From Palsa-504 sp963753225 (GTDB lineage: Bacteria; Actinomycetota; Actinomycetes; Streptosporangiales; Streptosporangiaceae), in NCBI GenBank assembly GCA_963753225.1, contig CAVWBQ010000019.1, positions 101,948 through 165,947 of the forward strand: 64,000 nt of DNA. Reading direction: 5' to 3'. The notes beneath the pieces were generated by a model. That model had not been told where the DNA came from. It saw only the letters and a program-made list of their open reading frames with translations, and searched no databases. The position numbers and the translations under genes are program-made. Below, in pieces: positions 63,044-64,000 of the stretch; within the stretch, counting starts at the first letter, position 1; each line of letters begins with the position of its first letter.

Positions 63044-63145
63044 CCTGTGCTGATGTGCGAGGGTCAGCGAATGATCCAGCACTCACCAGCCTCGGTCACC
63101 TGACAGGCAACTGACAGACCCCGTCGTGTGGCGCACACTGGTGCT

Positions 63146-63910
63146 ATGACGGATGAGGCCACCGGCCGGCTCCTCGGCCGTTTCGTCAGTGCCGTCCAGC
63201 CGGTCTTGCCGCTGGTCTCGGTGTGGGCACACGGGTCACTGGCCGGAGGTGACTACCAGCCGGGACGCAGCGACCTCGACCTGATCGCCATCCTCGGCCG
63301 GCCGTGCACGGCAGCGGAGGAACAACAGCTCGGGGAGGTGCACGAAAACCTGGGAAGTGCCAGCGCGCTCGCGTCGGGGCTGCATTGCAGCTATTGCGCG
63401 GCAGGGGAGCTGGATGATCCTGCGCGCTTGCACCTGACGTGGGCGCACGAGGAGTTCATGCGCCGGCCGGTCACCCCGTTGACCAGGCGCGAGCTGCACG
63501 ACTTCGGGCTCGTCTTGTATGGCGAGGCGCCAGCGGCCCTGCTTCCGCCGGTGACCGGCGGGCAACTCGCCGAGTTCGTGGTCCAGGACCTGGAAAGCTT
63601 CTGGCTGCCGTCCCTGGACCACCGCGAGCGGTGGGATCGTGACATCTGGGTTGACCTGGGCCTGCTGACCTTGGCCAGGGCAACGGTGACTGTGCGGGAC
63701 GGCAGGCTGATCACCAAGGCCGAGGCTCTGCGCGTGCTTACCGAGCTCGGTGCCCCGGCAGAGGTCGTGGACGACATCAGGCAGCGCCGGTACGGCGAGC
63801 CCGGTCCGGCCTCACGGCGGTGGATCGCCCGCCGGGCGGAGCTGACGCTCACCTTCCTGCGGCCCGCGATCGAACAGGTCGTAGCACAACGGCCGCCCAG
63901 CACAGGCTGA
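63146..63910 (+). CDS. AadA-like nucleotidyltransferase
   Basis: The 254-residue protein has the nucleotidyltransferase core WAHGSLAGGDYQPGRSDLDL (GS..x10..DxDL) near residue 30, then DUF4111-like helices (LHLTWAHEEFMRRPVTPLTR; WDRDIWVDLGLLTLARATVT) as in AadA aminoglycoside adenylyltransferases. The family also includes non-resistance members, so resistance should not be assumed. ATG 63146 is used; a GTG at 63128 is an alternative. The rest of the window to 64000 shows no gene. Confidence 0.8.
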   Translation: MTDEATGRLLGRFVSAVQPVLPLVSVWAHGSLAGGDYQPGRSDLDLIAILGRPCTAAEEQQLGEVHENLGSASALASGLHCSYCAAGELDDPARLHLTWAHEEFMRRPVTPLTRRELHDFGLVLYGEAPAALLPPVTGGQLAEFVVQDLESFWLPSLDHRERWDRDIWVDLGLLTLARATVTVRDGRLITKAEALRVLTELGAPAEVVDDIRQRRYGEPGPASRRWIARRAELTLTFLRPAIEQVVAQRPPSTG

Positions 63911-64000
63911 TCATGCTGCGAGCCGGGGCGAGTGCAGGTTGACCAGGCTATCGAGATGGCTGCCCCGCAATTACTCTCTCGCTGAGAATGCCGTTTTCCA

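Overview
The window is high-GC DNA with frequent GTG starts and 4-bp GTGA/ATGA coupling. It carries SteA, MctB/SteB, DUF1707, DUF5999 and DUF6412-type genes and a complete egtABCD set. All of this points to a mycelial or soil actinomycete (Actinomycetota); the genus cannot be fixed from sequence alone.

Positions 1 to about 8,660 form an accessory region with lower and uneven GC. It holds a membrane-anchored orphan protein cut by the window edge, a small partner protein, two broken IS1380-family copies around a tetR/DUF1707 segment, a sulfite-exporter (TauE/SafE) remnant, a secreted ricin-type lectin, an NB-ARC ATPase remnant and a pentapeptide-repeat membrane protein. A tyrosine-integrase C-terminal remnant ends 4 bp from the 3' end of the RNase P RNA gene (rnpB, minus strand). 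A second 32-bp copy of the rnpB 3' end lies at 1624-1655. The simplest reading is a decayed integrative element that used the rnpB 3' end as its attachment site.

Positions 8,627 to 16,400 hold rnpB, a YcaQ-like DNA glycosylase whose last codons are frameshifted, and a junction where a secreted-protein gene and an asparagine-synthase-like gene have both lost their 5' ends. An O-antigen/polysaccharide-type ABC permease, a complete IS701-family element and a coupled small-protein/DUF1036-like pair follow.

Positions 16,400 to 44,100 are largely chromosomal housekeeping. They include a histidine phosphatase with a zinc-ribbon protein, a PPOX protein, a membrane molybdopterin oxidoreductase, a DJ-1/PfpI protein and a DUF885 peptidase-like protein. 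Further on are a second-type YidC with DUF6412, a cysteine-desulfurase-like enzyme, a heterodimeric ABC exporter, uvrA, and an ornithine-cyclodeaminase / MBL hydrolase / class III aminotransferase cluster with a palindrome over the MBL start codon. Mycothiol-dependent-isomerase-like proteins and small regulators fill the rest.

Positions 42,500 to 51,130 are a ureide (purine ring) catabolism locus. It encodes the PucR regulator, OHCU decarboxylase, HIU hydrolase, hydroxypyruvate isomerase, allantoinase, allantoicase and glycerate kinase, and takes the uricase product down to glycerate phosphate. A MoaD/ThiS-like protein coupled to a BNR-repeat protein sits inside it on the other strand. A fatty-acid desaturase follows.

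Positions 52,379 to 58,304 are a minus-strand operon for envelope and septum work: steA, steB/mctB, a MraY/WecA-like membrane transferase, a MurJ-like flippase and a GT4 glycosyltransferase. Positions 58,562 to 63,043 are the egtABCD ergothioneine operon, followed by an AadA-like nucleotidyltransferase.
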